A DNA stretch of 64,000 bases from the NCBI RefSeq assembly GCF_032854445.1, contig NC_088306.1, positions 5,471,145 through 5,535,144 on the forward strand. Direction: 5' to 3'. Shown here piece by piece: positions 47,599 through 60,978 of this stretch. This DNA is from Liolophura sinensis (Eukaryota; Mollusca; Polyplacophora; Chitonida; Chitonidae). Under the pieces are notes generated by a model, which saw only the letters and a list, made by a program, of their open reading frames with translations, was not told the DNA's origin and made no database searches. The translations under genes were made by a program, and so were the position numbers. Every line of letters begins with the position of its first letter. The first letter of the stretch is position 1.

Positions 47599-49273
47599 CA
47601 GTCCTTGAAAAAAGTTTGGAATATTAGTGAATTTCACACCATCTCCACGAAGAGCGTGGTTCGTTGCGTTCAGGTCAATAATCTGTCGATTGGTTTCACT
47701 TGGACTAGTCTCTATGATGTATTATCAATAGTTTCCTCAAACCAAAACATTTCTAAATGTTATAGGAGACGAATTTTTCACGATATTCTGAAAGCGCCCC
47801 AAACAAGTGCAGAAATTCAGTGAAACCAATGTATTTTATTACGAGCTTTAACTTTTATTCGATTGGAAATATGTCTACAATACTTGGTAAGTTAAATATG
47901 GAAAACACTAACAATACAGAAAATTAATTTAATACTTGGTGTGCCCACCCCTCGCATTGTACAATGCGAGCACACGTCTTGGCATACTGGCAACTAAGGA
48001 AGTCAAAGTTTCTTCCGGTATATCTCTCCAGCAAGTGAGCACAGCACGAGTTTGTTCAGCCACGTTCGTTGGGGCTTCATCCAGATTATTCAACTCTCGG
48101 GAAACTTCCGCCCACAAGTTCTCAATTGGGTTCATATCCGGTGAAATGGCTGGCCACTGCATGCGCTCAACACCCTCCTGTTCCAGAAAATTCCGTATCA
48201 GTTCGGTCCGGTGCGGCGTGGCCTTGTCGTCCTCATACACAAAGTTTGCCCTAAATTGTTGCCGAGCAAATGGGAGCATTATCGTTTCCAGAATCCGTTG
48301 ATATTGGTGCTGGTTCATGTGTCCATCCAAGGCGTGCAGGTCGCATTTACCAGTGCTATGAAAAGCACCCCAGACGGTGACCCCACCGCCCCCGCCTTGG
48401 ACTCTGGGCATGATGTAATCTTCGTTCAGAGCCTCGTGAGCCTGACGACGCACCATCACACGGCCATCTTCCCGGTAGACGACAAAACGAGACTCATCAC
48501 TGAATATCACGTGTCGCCAGTGTCCCACCTGCCAGTTCAGGTGTTCCCGCGCCCAGGATAAGCGTGCCTGGCGGTGTCGACGCTGTAGCAAAGGCTTCCT
48601 CTTAGGCCTCCTTACCAAGTACCCAGCAGTCAACAGTCTGGATCGCACTAAGCGGCTTGACACAGGAGTATTGGTAAATCTCATCCAGACAGCGCGTATC
48701 TGGTTGGAACTCTTCGTACGGCCATTGCGGCAAAGTCTCAGCAGATACCGGTCCTCTCTCTCGGTGGTCTTTCCTGGCCGACCAGACCTCGGTCTAGGCG
48801 TCGGCACACCCGTCTGTCGGTGTCGCTTAAAGATTTTGGAGACGGCTCCCTGAGTGACACTAAGAGCTGCTGCAATGTCCTTCTGGTTTGCTCCACCCAG
48901 GCTCATACCAACGATACGGTTGCAGACTGCAGCACTCAGTTGACGTCTCGTGATCACAGCAGTATTGTTGGAAACACTCTGGAGCACTGGCATGCCTTAA
49001 CCGAGCTTTTATAAGAGTTACAAGGTTAAATTATAATCATGTCTGCGTACATGACTTTTTCACTGAGAAATGGATGGTCATGCTTTGTCCCAACTGTAAT
49101 TTTGCTCACGTGACACAAGCAATAATGGTGTGTATGAGCTGAAAGGGGACATAATCCACTACATTTTCCATCCAAACAAGAATGTGTGCATTCAATGTAA
49201 GGCGCACAAAAGTATGTTTCTGGTAAATGCTATCATCAGTGAAAACAATATTCCAAACTTTTTTCCAGGACTG
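47599..49273 (-). mobile_element. Tc1/mariner transposon, copy 1, 1,675 bp
   Basis: Terminal inverted repeats of about 27 bp (starting CAGTCCTTGAAA on the left, CAGTCCTGGAAA on the right), flanked by TA on both sides (47597-47598 and 49274-49275). The transposase gene reads on the minus strand. The insertion interrupts the CTTATAATATTACATTC stretch of the array spacer. Confidence 0.95.
47929..48993 (-). CDS. Tc1-type DD34E transposase, copy 1, 354 aa
   Basis: Cut-and-paste DNA transposase acting in the nucleus on its own terminal repeats. Two N-terminal helix-turn-helix regions (about residues 16-59 and 78-125) are joined by a GRPGK hook at 71-75. A basic RRPKRK segment follows, likely the nuclear signal. 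Catalytic residues are Asp166 (FSDESRF), Asp256 (EDDK) and Glu291 (NPIENLW), with 34 residues between the last two. The family Asn after the second Asp is Lys257 here, while the twin copy has Asn, so this copy may be impaired. Length 354 aa is normal for a full Tc1 transposase. The minus strand ends in TAA-free spacer of the element. Confidence 0.93.
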   Translation of the reverse strand: MPVLQSVSNNTAVITRRQLSAAVCNRIVGMSLGGANQKDIAAALSVTQGAVSKIFKRHRQTGVPTPRPRSGRPGKTTEREDRYLLRLCRNGRTKSSNQIRAVWMRFTNTPVSSRLVRSRLLTAGYLVRRPKRKPLLQRRHRQARLSWAREHLNWQVGHWRHVIFSDESRFVVYREDGRVMVRRQAHEALNEDYIMPRVQGGGGGVTVWGAFHSTGKCDLHALDGHMNQHQYQRILETIMLPFARQQFRANFVYEDDKATPHRTELIRNFLEQEGVERMQWPAISPDMNPIENLWAEVSRELNNLDEAPTNVAEQTRAVLTCWRDIPEETLTSLVASMPRRVLALYNARGGHTKY

Positions 49274-49916
49274 TAATATTACATTCATTTGGAATCTAGA
49301 GGTATTTTGCTTCTGAACCTTTGCAAATTAACACAACAGCAATCTCTGATATATAAGCGTAAACATTTTAAAAAGGCGGTCTTGCAATTTGTCTGCGCAT
49401 TGATTTTCTTGACCGTTACCAATTTGGTCTAACATGCTGCGGCGGAAACACTGACTGTTTGCATCCCCAATAATCTCTTTGGAGATAAGGAATTGACGTT
49501 CTAGGCGGAAGGTTTTTTTAGTATATAAATATAATATGTATCCCCAAGATAACGTCTGACAAATTACTCCTTTAAAACTATGTAAAAATGATGCACACGG
49601 AGACCTGTGCAGGCAAAAACTCCAACTTTATTTTGGATGGATTCATCTAAAGCTTCTTGGAATGTTCCAATCAAGTGGCAGTTTTATTTGAGCTGAACCA
49701 CGAGCAGTGTACATCCCATTAAATTGCTTTTAAGTAACTTTCCTGATTTTAACATTATTAATCAAGGAAGGAACTGACAAAAGACGACATATTATGTATG
49801 CACATTTTAGATGTGATTTTATTCAGTCATCACTATGTAAAGCAAGCCGACAACAAAAACAAAGTGTTGTTCAAAAGCTGAAAAGAGCTTTAGGGTTTGG
49901 CCAACTTGAGTGTGTT

Positions 49917-50237
49917 CTACAGTCTCGCAAGTCGTCTGAGAGTTTGGCTGGATCTTGGTTTTATCCGCAATGCTGGTTTGCTTTTACTTTTCAGCTGATC
50001 CTGTTGGTAAGGTGTGGCATGTATCAAGTGGCTGTCATTTCTCAATTTTGACGTCTCGGCAGAAGTGTTGACGTCAACTGTGTAGAAGACGATTGGCCTA
50101 TGCTGCTTTGTCAAATCTTTGATATCTTTTTGTTTCTGGAAGGTGGTTGCTTGCATGAGAGACTGGCCATTGCTTGGCAGTGAAGTTGGGCTGTTACTGT
50201 GGCCAGGAACAAAGTTCAATTGAATAATGCTATGCAT
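49917..50237 (-). CDS. Array gene copy 24, intact, 106 aa
   Basis: MHSIIQLNF...SLMQATTFQKQKD, like its neighbour copy 23 before the frameshift; TKQHRPIVF. The TATA box is TATATAAATG. Confidence 0.6.
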   Translation of the reverse strand: MHSIIQLNFVPGHSNSPTSLPSNGQSLMQATTFQKQKDIKDLTKQHRPIVFYTVDVNTSAETSKLRNDSHLIHATPYQQDQLKSKSKPALRIKPRSSQTLRRLARL

Positions 50238-51587
50238 GGTTGGAAGAGGTCTTCTTGAAGAGTGTCAAATGGTTTCTGAAGGCTTTAGGGAAAACTGGCC
50301 ATTTATATACACGAATCGAGCGTCACGAGACGTGTCGATTTCACTAGTGAGTTGTTCTTATCCAGACAAAGCTGACGATGTGGTTGTTCTTATAATTGTT
50401 CTTAAAATGTCTGTCTATATGATTGTTGTGCTACAAAAGAAATTGATCAGACCGTTTGTTCTGGCTGTGTACACAATGCTCCTTTATGTACACGGGTCAG
50501 GCGGCATGAGGAATGTCGATTTCACTAGTAAGGTGGTTGTCCTTCTTATTTAAAATTTGTCTTTCGTTTGTATGTCTTGACCATTGTTGGAATAAAAAAA
50601 AATTAATTTCTCTCCGTTATTGTTCCGTTTTTCTTTGCGATCTCTCGTTACAAGGGGTGGGCAATAATTCATTTATTAGGGAGGTAACAATTGGGGATTG
50701 TCCTTGCATTGCACAATGGGCGTTTGACCGACCGTTACAAGAGTTTTTTCTCCAAAGGGAATATTGACATGTTCCGGTCTATGATGCGGCAAAATCCGAA
50801 GTAAGACTGAAGAATGTTTTCAACTGGATGGAAAAACATGCACATTACTGGAGTTTTACATGTAAAACTAATATTTGCAAAACACTTTTTCCCGAAACAC
50901 CTTTTCTTGCAACAAAGTAGCATAGAAGATTTCTCTTATAATGATACATTGATTTGAAATCCAGAGGTATTTGGCTTTTGAAACTCTTGCAGATTAACAC
51001 AACAGCAACCTCTGATATGAAAGCGTGAACAATTTAGAAAGGTGGTCCCGCAATTTGTCGGCGCATTTATTTTTTTGACCGTTACCCATTTGGTGTAACA
51101 TGCCGTGGCGGAAACACTGACTGTTTTTATGCGCAATATTCTCTGTGGAGATAAGGAATTGATCTGCTAGGCGGAAGGTTTTTTTTAATAATTAAATATA
51201 ATATGTATCCCCAACATAATGTCTAACAACTTACTCCTTTAAAACTATGTAAAAAAAATTAAGCGCACGGAGACCTGTGCAGGCAAAACTTCCAACTTTA
51301 TTTTGGATGGATTCATCTAAAGGTCCTTGGAATATTCTATACACGTGGTAGTTTTATGTGAACTGAACCACGAGGAGTGTACAATCCATTAAATTGCCTT
51401 CAAGTAACTTTCCTGATTTTAACAGAATTAACAGAACGAAAGAACTGACGTAAGACAACATATTATAGATGCATGTTTCAGATGTGGTTTTATTCAGTCA
51501 TCACTATGTAAAGCAAGCCGACAACAAAAAGAAAGCCTTGTTCAAAAGCTGTAAAGAGCTTTAAAGTTTGGCCAACGTGAGTGTGTT

Positions 51588-51909
51588 CCACAGTCTCGCA
51601 AGTCGCTTGAGAGTTTGGCTGGATATTGGTTTTATCCGCAGCGTTGGTTTGCTTTTACTTTTCAGCTGTTCCTGTTGGTAAGGTGTGGCATGTATCAAGT
51701 GGCTGTCATTCCTCAATTTTGGACGTCTCGGCGGAGTTGTTTACGTCAACTGTGGAGAAGACGATTGGCTGATACTGCTTTGTCAACTCTTTGATACCTT
51801 GTTCTTTCTGGAAGGTGGTGGCTTGCCAAAAAGCCAGGTCATTGCTTGGGAGTGAAGTTTGGTTGTTACTGTCGCCAGAAACAAAGCCCAGTGGGATAAT
51901 GCTATACAT
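51588..51909 (-). pseudogene. Array gene copy 25, frameshifted and stop codon lost
   Basis: Carries the same extra G (SKIEE stop) and TAG-to-TGG change as copy 5. An upstream in-frame ATG gives a 92-aa frame, but it has no TATA support. The whole region 51.5-53.0 kb is a near twin of 16.7-18.2 kb. Confidence 0.75.
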
Positions 51910-53279
51910 GGTTGAAAGAGGCCTTCTTGAGAAATTTAAAATGGTTTCTGAGGACTTTAGAGGAAACTGGCCTTTTATATACACGAGTCGAGCGTCACGA
52001 GAAGTGTCGATTTCACTTGTCAGTCGTTTAGCCAGACAAAGCTGACGATGTGTTTGTTTTTTTTTAGATATTTGTTTTCAGAATGTCAGTCTATATGATT
52101 GTTGGCCTACAAAAGAAACTGATCAGACCGTTTGTTCTGGCTGTCTAGACATTGTTCCTTTATATACACGAGTCAGGCGGCATGGAGAATGTCGATTTCA
52201 CTGGTCAGTTGTCCAGCCAAACAAAGGTGGTTGTCCTTCTTATTTAATATTTGTTCTTTGTTTGTATGTCTAGGCCATTGTTGTCATAGAAAAGACATTG
52301 ATTTCTCTCCGTTTTTGTTCTGTTTTTCTTTGCGATCTCTCGTTACAACAGGTGAGCAATAATTCATTCATTAAAGAGCTGACGATGGAGGATTGTCTTT
52401 GTATTACACAATGAGCGTTTGACAGACTGTTAGAAGATTTTTTTCTCCGAAGGGATAATGACATGTCCCGGTCTGTAATGCGGCAAAATCCGAAGTAAGA
52501 CTGAAGATTGTGGTCAACTGAATGGAAAACATGCACATTACTTGAGTTTTACATATGAAACTAGTATTCACAAAACACTTTTTTCCAAAACTCCTTTTTC
52601 TGCAACAAGGTAGAATAGAAACTTTCTCTTATAATATTACATTCCTTTGAAATCTAGGGGTATTTTGCTTCTGAACCTTTGCACATTGACAAAACAACAA
52701 CCTTTGTTATAAAAGTGTGAACAACTTAGAAAGGCGGTCCTGCAATTTGTCTGCGGATTTTTTTTTTCTTGACCCATAATCATTTGGTTTAATTTAATGC
52801 GGTGGAAAGACTGGCTATTTTTTTGCGCAATATTCTCTATGGAGATAAGGAATTGACCTGCTAGGCGGAAGGTTTTTTATAATTAAATATATTATGTATC
52901 CCCAACATAACGTCTAAGAACTTACTCTCATGAAACTTTGTAAAAATAAAGCGCATGGAGACCTGTGCAGGGAAAACTTCCAACTTTATATTGGATGGAT
53001 TCACCTAAAGGTCCTTGGAATATTCTATGCAAGTGGCAGTTTTATTTGAACTGAACCGCGAGCAGTGTAGTATACAACCGATTAAATTGCGTTCAAGTAA
53101 CTTTCCTGATTTTAATATAATTAAGCAAGGAAGGAACTGACAAAAGACAACATAGTATATATGCATTTTTTAGATGTGATTTTATTCAGTCATCACTATG
53201 TAAAGAAAGCCGACAACAAAAACAAAGCGTTGTTCAAAAGCTGTAAAGAGCTTTAGAGTTTGGCCAACTTGAGTGTGTT

Positions 53280-53599
53280 CTACAGTCTCGCAAGTCGCCT
53301 GAGAGTTTAGCTGGATGTTGGGTTTATCCACAATGCTGGCTTGCTTTTACTTTTCAGCTGTTTTTGTTGGTAAGGTGTGGCATGTATCAAGTCGCTGTCA
53401 TTGTTCAATTTCGACGTCTCGGCAGAAGTGTTTACGTCAACTGTGGAGAAGACGATTGGCTTACACTGGTTGTCAAATCTTTGATATCTTGTTCTTTCTG
53501 GAAGGTGGTTGCTTGCCTGAGAGACTGGTCATTGCTTGGGAGTGAAGTTGGGCTGTTACTGTGGTCAGGAACAAAGTCGGATGGAAGAATGCTATACAT
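53280..53599 (-). pseudogene. Array gene copy 26, frameshifted
   Basis: MYSILPSDF start, then a 1-bp deletion in the TKQYK codons (CTGGTTGTC for CTGCTTTGTC) destroys the rest of the frame. The TATA box is weakened to AAATAAAAG. Confidence 0.72.
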
Positions 53600-54913
53600 G
53601 GTTGGAAGAGGTCTTCTTGAAGAGTGTCAAATGGTTTCTGAGGATTCTAGAGAAAACTGGCCTTTTATTTACACGAGTCGAGCATCACGAGAAGTGTCGA
53701 TTTTACTCGTCATTTGTTTTTATCCAGACAAAGCTGACGATGTGTTTGATCTTATATTATTGTTCTTAGAATATCTGTTGATATGATTGTTGTGCTACAA
53801 AAGAAATTGACCAGACCGTTTGTTCTGGCTGTGTAGACAATGTTCCTTTATATACACGGGTCAGGCGGCATGAGGAATGTTGATTTCACTAGTAAGGTGG
53901 TTGTCCTTCTTATTTTATATTTGTCCTTGGTTTGTATGTCTTGACGGTTGATGGCACACAAAAAAATTGATTTCTCTCCGTTATTGTTCCGTTTTACTTT
54001 GCGATCTCTCGGTACAACAGTTGGGCAATAATTCATTCATTAAAGAGCTAACGATTGAAGATTGTCTTTGTATGACACAACAGGCACTAAACCGACTGTT
54101 ACAAGAGAATGTTTTCCAATGGAATACTGACATGTTCCGGTCTGTGATGCGGCAAATTCCGTAGTAAAACTAACGAATGTTGTCAACTGGATGGAAAACA
54201 TGCACATTTCTGGACTTTTGCATACGAAACTAAAATTTGCAAAACACTTTTTCCCGAAACACCTTTTCTTGCAACAAAGTATCATAGAAGATTTCTCTTA
54301 TAATATTACATTCATTTGGAATCTAGAGGTATTTTGCTTCTAAACCTTTGCAGATTAACACAACAGCAACCTCTGATATATAAGAGTGAACAATTTAGAA
54401 AGGCGGTCTTGCAATTTGTCTGCGCATTGATTTTCTTCACCGTTACCGAATTGGTCTAACATGCTGCGGCGGAAACACTGACTGTAAGGAATTGACTAGC
54501 TAGGCGGAAGGTTTTCTTAATAATTAAATATAATATTTATCCCCAACATAACGTCTAACAAATTACTCCTTTAAAACTATGTAAAAGTGAATCGCACAGA
54601 GACCTGTGCAGGCAAATTCCAACTTTATTCTGGATGGATTCATCTAAAGCTCTTTAGAATGTTCTACGCAAGTGGCAGTTATATTTGAGCTGAACCACGA
54701 GCAGTGTACATCCCATTAAATTGCTTTAATGTATCTTTTCTGATTTTAATATAATTAAGCAAGGAAGGAACTGACAAAAGACAACATAGTATACATGCAT
54801 GTTTCACATGTGGTTTTATTCAGTCATCACTATGTAAAGCAAGCCGACAACAAAAACAAAGCGTTGTTCAAAAGCTGTAAAGATCTTTAGAGTTTGGCCA
54901 ACTTGAGTGTGTT

Positions 54914-55234
54914 CTACAGTCTGGCAAGTCGCCTGAGAGTTTGGCTGGATCTTGGTTTTATCCTCAATGCTGGTTTGCTTTTACTTTTCACCTGTTCCTG
55001 TTGGTAAGGTGTGGCATGTATCAAGTGGCTGTCATTTCTCAATTTTGACGTCTCGGCAGAAGTGTTTACGTCAACTGTGTAGAAAACGATTGGCTTATAC
55101 TGTTTTGTCAAATCTTTGATAACTTGTTCTCTCTGGAAAGTGATTGATTGCCTGAGAGACTGGCCATTGCTTGGGAGTGAAGTTTGGTTGTTACTGTGGC
55201 CAGGAACAAAGTCGGATGGAATAATACTATACAT
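54914..55234 (-). CDS. Array gene copy 27, intact, 106 aa
   Basis: MYSIIPSDFVPGHSNNQTS, RQSITFQREQV, VFYTVDV. The reading frame is complete, but the TATA box is broken (TATCCAAAAG), so it may be silent. Confidence 0.58.
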   Translation of the reverse strand: MYSIIPSDFVPGHSNNQTSLPSNGQSLRQSITFQREQVIKDLTKQYKPIVFYTVDVNTSAETSKLRNDSHLIHATPYQQEQVKSKSKPALRIKPRSSQTLRRLARL

Positions 55235-56603
55235 GGTTGGAAGAGGTCTTCTCGAAGAGAGTCAAATGGTTTCTGAAGGCTTTAGGGAAAACTGGCCTTT
55301 TGGATACACGAATCGAGCGTCTCGAGATGTGTCGATTTCACTAGTCAGTTGTTTTTATCCAGACAAAGCTGACGATGTGTTTGATCTTAGATTATTGTTC
55401 TTAGAATGTCTGTCTATATAATTATTGGCCTACAAAACAAACTGATCAGACCGTTTGTTCTGGCTGTCTAGACAATGTTCCTTTATATACACGAGTCAGG
55501 CAGCATGGGGAATGTCGATTTCACTAGTCAGTTGTCCAGCCAAACAAAGGTGGTTGTCCTTATTATTTAATATTTGTTCTTTGTTTGTATGTCTCGGCCA
55601 GTGTTGTCATAGAAAAAAAATGATTTCTCTCCGTTATTGTTCCGTTCTTCTTTTCGATAACTACTTACAACAGTTGGGCAATAATTTATTCAGTAAGGAG
55701 CGGAAGAAAAAATATTGCTTTTGTATTACACAATGGGCGTTTGACCGATTGTTACTAGAGTTTTGTGTCCAAAGGGATACTGACATGTCCCGGTCTGTGA
55801 TGCGGCAAAATCCGAAGTAAGACTGAAGAATGTGGTCGACTGGATGGAAAACATGCACATTTCTGGAGTTTTATATAGAAAACTAGTATTCACAAAACAC
55901 TTTTTTTCAAAACACCTCTTCCTGCAACAAGGTAGAATAGAAAATTTCTCTTATAATATTACATTCCTTTGGAATCTAGATTGATTTTGCTCCTGAACCT
56001 TTGCAGATTAATACAACAACAACCTTTGTTATAAAATTGTGAACAATTTAAAAAGGCGGTCCTGCAATTTGTCTGCGCATTTTTTTTTCTTGACCCGTCC
56101 TCATTTGGTCTAATATGCTGCGGCGGAAACACTGATTGTTTTCATCCGCAATATTCTCTATGGAGATAAGGAATTGACCTGCTAGGCGGAAGGTTTTTTA
56201 ATATATAAATATAATATGTATCCCCAACATCACATCTAAGAACTTACTCCTTTTAAACTTTGTGAAAACGAAGCGCACTTAGACCTGTGCAGGCAAAACT
56301 TCCATATTTATTTTGGATGGATTCGCCTAAAGGTACTTGGAATATTCTATGCAAGTGGCAGTTTTATTTGAGCTGAACCACGAGCAGTGTATTATACAAT
56401 CGATTTAATTGCGTTCAAGTATCTTTCCTGATTTTAACATAATTAAGCAAGGAAGGAAGTGACAAAAGACAACATATTATATATGCATGTTTCACATGTG
56501 GTTTTATTAAGTCATCACTAGCTGTAAAGCAAGCCGACAACAAAAACAAAGCGTTGTTCAAAAGCTGTAAAGAGCTTTAGGGTTTGGCCAACTTGAGTGT
56601 ATT

Positions 56604-56924
56604 CTACAGTCTGGCAAGTCGCCTGAGAACTTGGCTGGATATTGGTTTTATCCGCAATGCTGGCTTGCTTTTACTTTTCAGCTGATCCTGTTGGTAAGGT
56701 GTGGCATGTATCAAGTGGCTGTCATTGTTCAATTTTGACGTCTCGGCAGATGTGTTTACATCAACTGTGGAGAAGACGATTGGCTTATACTGCTTTGTCA
56801 AATCTTTGATATCTTGTTCTTTCTGGAAAGTGATTGGTTGCCTGAGAGACTGACCATTGCTTGGGAGTGAAGTTGGGCTGTTGCTGTGGTCAGGAACAAA
56901 GTTGAGTTGAATAAGGCTGTACTT
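56604..56924 (-). pseudogene. Array gene copy 28, start codon lost
   Basis: The initiator ATG is AAG, while the following frame (YSLIQLNF to LARL) is open throughout. The TATA box is present. The next in-frame Met is inside TMTKQYK-like sequence and would give 65 residues. Confidence 0.72.
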
Positions 56925-58295
56925 GGTTGGAAGAGGTCTTCTTGAAGAGTGTCAAATGGTTCCTGAAGGCTTTAGGGATAACTGGCCTTTTATATACACA
57001 AGTCGAGCGTCACGAGAAGTGTCGATTTCACTAGTCACTTGTTTTTATCCATACAATACTGACGATGTGTTTGTTCTTAGATAATTGTTCTTAGAATGTC
57101 TGTCTAGATAATTGTTGGCCTACAAAAGAAATTGATCAGACCGTTTGTTCTGGCTGTCTAGACAATGTTCCCTTATGTACACGGATCAGGCGGCATGAGG
57201 AATGTCGATTTCACTAGTCAGTTGTCCATTAAAACAAAATGTGGTTTTATTTCTCAATTAGTATTTGTTCTTTGTTTGTATGTCTAGACCATTGTTGGCA
57301 TAGAAAAGAAATTGATTTCTCTCCGTTATTTTTCCGTTTTTCCCTGCGATCTCTCGTTACAACGTTTGACCAATAATTTATTCATTAAGGAGCTAACGAT
57401 GGGGGGATTGTCCTTGTATTACACAATGGGCGTTTGACTGAGTGTTACAAGAGTTTTTTTTCCAAGGGAATATTGACATGTCCCAGTCTGTGATGCGGCA
57501 AAATCCGTAGTAAGACTGAAGATTGTGGTCAACTGGATGAAAAACATGCACATTACTGGAGTTTTACATATGAATATAGTATTCGGAAAACATTTTTTCC
57601 CGAAACACTTTTTCCTGCAACAAAGTAGCATAGAAGATTTCTCTGATAATTTTACATTCATTTGAAATCTAGAGGTATTTTGCCTCTGAACCTTTGCAGA
57701 TTAACACAACACTAACATTTGATATAAAAGCGTGAACAACTTAGAAAGGTGGTCCTGCAGTCTGTCCGCGCATTGTGTTTCTTGACCGTTACCCATTTGG
57801 TCTAATATGCTGCGGCGGAAACACTGATTGTATTCATCCGCAATATTCTCTATGTAGATAAGGAATTGACCTGCTAGGCGGAAGGTTTTTTATAATTAAA
57901 TACATTTTGTATCCCCAACATAACGTGTAAGAATTTACTCTCATGCAACTTTGTAAAAATGAAGCGCACGGAGACCTGTGCAGGCAAAACTTCTAACTTT
58001 ATTTTAGATGGACTTACATAAAGGGACTTGGAATATTCTATGCAAGTGGCAGTTTTATTAGAACTTAAACCACGAGCAGTGTATTATACAATCGATTTAA
58101 TTGCGTTCAAGTAACTTTCCTGATTTTAACATAATTAAGCAAGGAAGGAAGTGACAAAAGACAACATATTATTTATGCATGTTTCACATTTGGTTTTATT
58201 AAGTCATCACTAGCTGTAAAGCAAGCCGACAACAAAAACAAAGCGTTGTTCAAAAGCTGTAAAGAGCTTTAGGGTTTGGCCAACTTGAGTGTGTT

Positions 58296-58616
58296 CTACA
58301 GTCTGGCAAGTCGCCTGAGAGTTTGGCTGGATATTGGTTTTATCCGCAATGCTGGTTTGCTTTTACTTTTCAGCTGTTCCTGTTGGTAAGGTGTGGCATG
58401 TATCAAGTGGCTGTCATTGCTCAATTTTGACTTCTCGGCAGAAGTGTTTACGTCAACTGTGGAGAAAACGATTGGCTAATACTGCTTTGTCAAATCTTTG
58501 ATATCTTGTTCTTTCTGGAAGGTGATTGGTTGCCTTAGAAACTGGCCATTACTTGGCAGTGAAGTTGGGCTGTTGCTGTGGCCAGGAACATAGTTGAGTT
58601 GTACAACGCTATACAT
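58296..58616 (-). pseudogene. Array gene copy 29, nonsense mutation
   Basis: Colinear with intact copies for 321 nt (MYSVVQLNYVPG), but the Lys of QYKP is TAG, truncating it at about codon 46. TATA box TATATAAGAG. Confidence 0.72.
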
Positions 58617-59957
58617 GGTTGGAAGAGGTCTTCTTGAAGAGTGTCAAATGGATTCTGAAGGCTTTAGGGAAATCTTGGCTCTTATATACACGAATAGAGC
58701 GTGACGAGAAGTGTCGATTTCACTCGTCAGTTGTTCTTATCCAGACAAAGCTGACGATGTGTTTTTTCTTATAATTGTTCTTAAAATGTCTGTCTATATG
58801 ATTGTTGTGCTACAAAAGGAATTGATCAGACTGTTTGTTCTGGCTGTCTACACAATGTTCATTTATGTTCACGGGTCAGACGGCATGAGCAATGTCGATT
58901 TCACTAGTAAGGTGGTTGATCTTCTTATTTAATATTTGTTCTTTGTTTGTATGTCTTGACCAATGTTGGCATACAAAAAATTGATTTCTCTCCGTTATTG
59001 TTGCGTTTTTCTGTGCGATCTCTCGTTACAACAGTTGGGTAATAATTCATTCATTACAGAGCTAGCTACGGGGGATTGTCCTTGTATTACACAATGGGCG
59101 TTTGACTGACCGTTTCAAGAGTTTTTTCTCCAAGGGAACCTTGACATGTTCCGGTCTATGATGCGGCAAAATCCGAAGTAAGACTCAAGATTGTGGTCAG
59201 CTGGATGGAAATCATGCACATTACTGGAGTTTTACATGCGAAACTAATATTTGCAAAACACTTTTTCCCGAAACACCTTTTCCTGCAACCAAGTAGAATA
59301 GAAGATTTCTCTTATAATATTACATTGATTTGGAATCTAGAGGTATTTTGCTTTTGAACCTTTGCAAATTAACACAACAGCAATCTCTGATATATAAGCC
59401 TGAAAAATTTAGAAAGGTCGTCCTGCAATTTGTCTGCGCATTGATTTTCTTGACCGTTACCCATTTGGTCTAAAATGCTGTGGCGGAAACACTGATTGTT
59501 TTCATCCGCAATATTCTCTATGGAAATAATGAATTGACCTTCTAGGCGGAATGTTTTTTTAATATATAAATATAATATGTATCCCTAATGTAACGTCTAA
59601 CAAATTACTCCATTAAAACTGTGTAAAAATGATGCACACGGAGATCTGTGCAGGCAAAAACTCCAACTTTATTTTGGATGGATTCATCTAAAGCTTCTTG
59701 GAATGTTCTAATCAAGTGGCAGTTTTATTTGAGCTGAACCACGAGCAGTGTACATCCCATTAAATTGCTTTCAAGTAACATTCCTGATTTTAATATAATT
59801 AAGCAAGGAAGGAACTGACAAAAGACGTCATATTATATATGCATGTTTTAGATGTGATTTTATTCAGTTATCACTATGTGAAGGAAGCCGACAACAAAAA
59901 CAAAGCGTTGTTCAAAAGCTGTAAAGAGCTTTAGAGTTTGGCCATCTTGAGTGTGTT

Positions 59958-60278
59958 CTACAGTCTGGCAAGTCGCCTGAGAGTTTGGCTGGGTCTTGGT
60001 TTTATCCTCAATGCTGGTTTGCTTTTACTTTTCAGCTGTTTTTGTTGGTAAGGTGTGGCATGTATCAAGTGGCTGTCATTGCTCAATTTTGACGTCTCGG
60101 CAGAAGTGTTTACGTCAACTGTGGAGAAAACGATTGGCTTATACTGCTTTGTCAAATCTTTGACATCTTGTTCTTTCAGGAAGGTGGTTGCTTGCTTGAG
60201 AGACTGGCTATTGCTTGGGAGTGAAGTTGAGCTGTTGCTGTGGCCAGGAACAAAGTTAAGTTGAATAATGCTATACAT
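59958..60278 (-). CDS. Array gene copy 30, intact, 106 aa
   Basis: MYSIIQLNFVPGHSNSSTS, SNSQSLKQATTFLKEQDVKD, PYQQKQL, RPSQTL. The TATA box is TATATAAGAG. The second Tc1 lies in the spacer to its right. Confidence 0.62.
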   Translation of the reverse strand: MYSIIQLNFVPGHSNSSTSLPSNSQSLKQATTFLKEQDVKDLTKQYKPIVFSTVDVNTSAETSKLSNDSHLIHATPYQQKQLKSKSKPALRIKPRPSQTLRRLARL

Positions 60279-60978
60279 GGTTGGAAGATGTCTTCTTGAA
60301 GAGTGTCAAATGGTTTGTGAAGGCTTTAGGGAAAACTGGCTCTTATATACACGAACCGAGCGTGACGAGACGTGTCGATTTCACTGGTGAGTTGTTCTTA
60401 TCCAGACAAAGCTGACGATGTGGTTGTTCTTATAATTGTTCTTAAAATGTCTGTCTATATGATTGTTGTGCTACAAAAGAAATTGATCAGACCGTTTGTT
60501 CTGGCTGTCTGCACAATGTTCCTTTATATACATAGGTCATTCGGCATGTGGAATGTTGATTTCACTAGTAAGGTGGTTGGCCTTCTTATTTAATACTTGT
60601 CTTTCGTTTGTATGTCGACCATTGTTGGCATACAAATGAAATTGATTTCTCTCCGTTATTGTTCCGTTTTTCTGTGCGATCTCTCGTTACAACGGGTGGG
60701 CAATAATTCATTTATTAGGGAGGTAACAATTGGGGATTGTCCTTGTATTACACATTGGGCGTTTGACCGACCGTTTCAAGAGTTTTTTCTCCAAGGGAAT
60801 ATTGACATGTTCCGGTCTATGATGAAGCAAAATCCGTAGTAAGACTGAAGATTGTGGTCAACTGGATGGAAAAACATGCACATTACTGGAGTTTTACATG
60901 CGAAACTAATATTTGCAAAACACTTTTTCCCGAAACACCTTTTCTTGCAACAAAGTAGCATAGAAGATTTCTCTTATA

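Noticed and set aside
48211-48561. Plus-strand frames inside the Tc1 elements
   Set aside because: Antisense shadows of the transposase gene.
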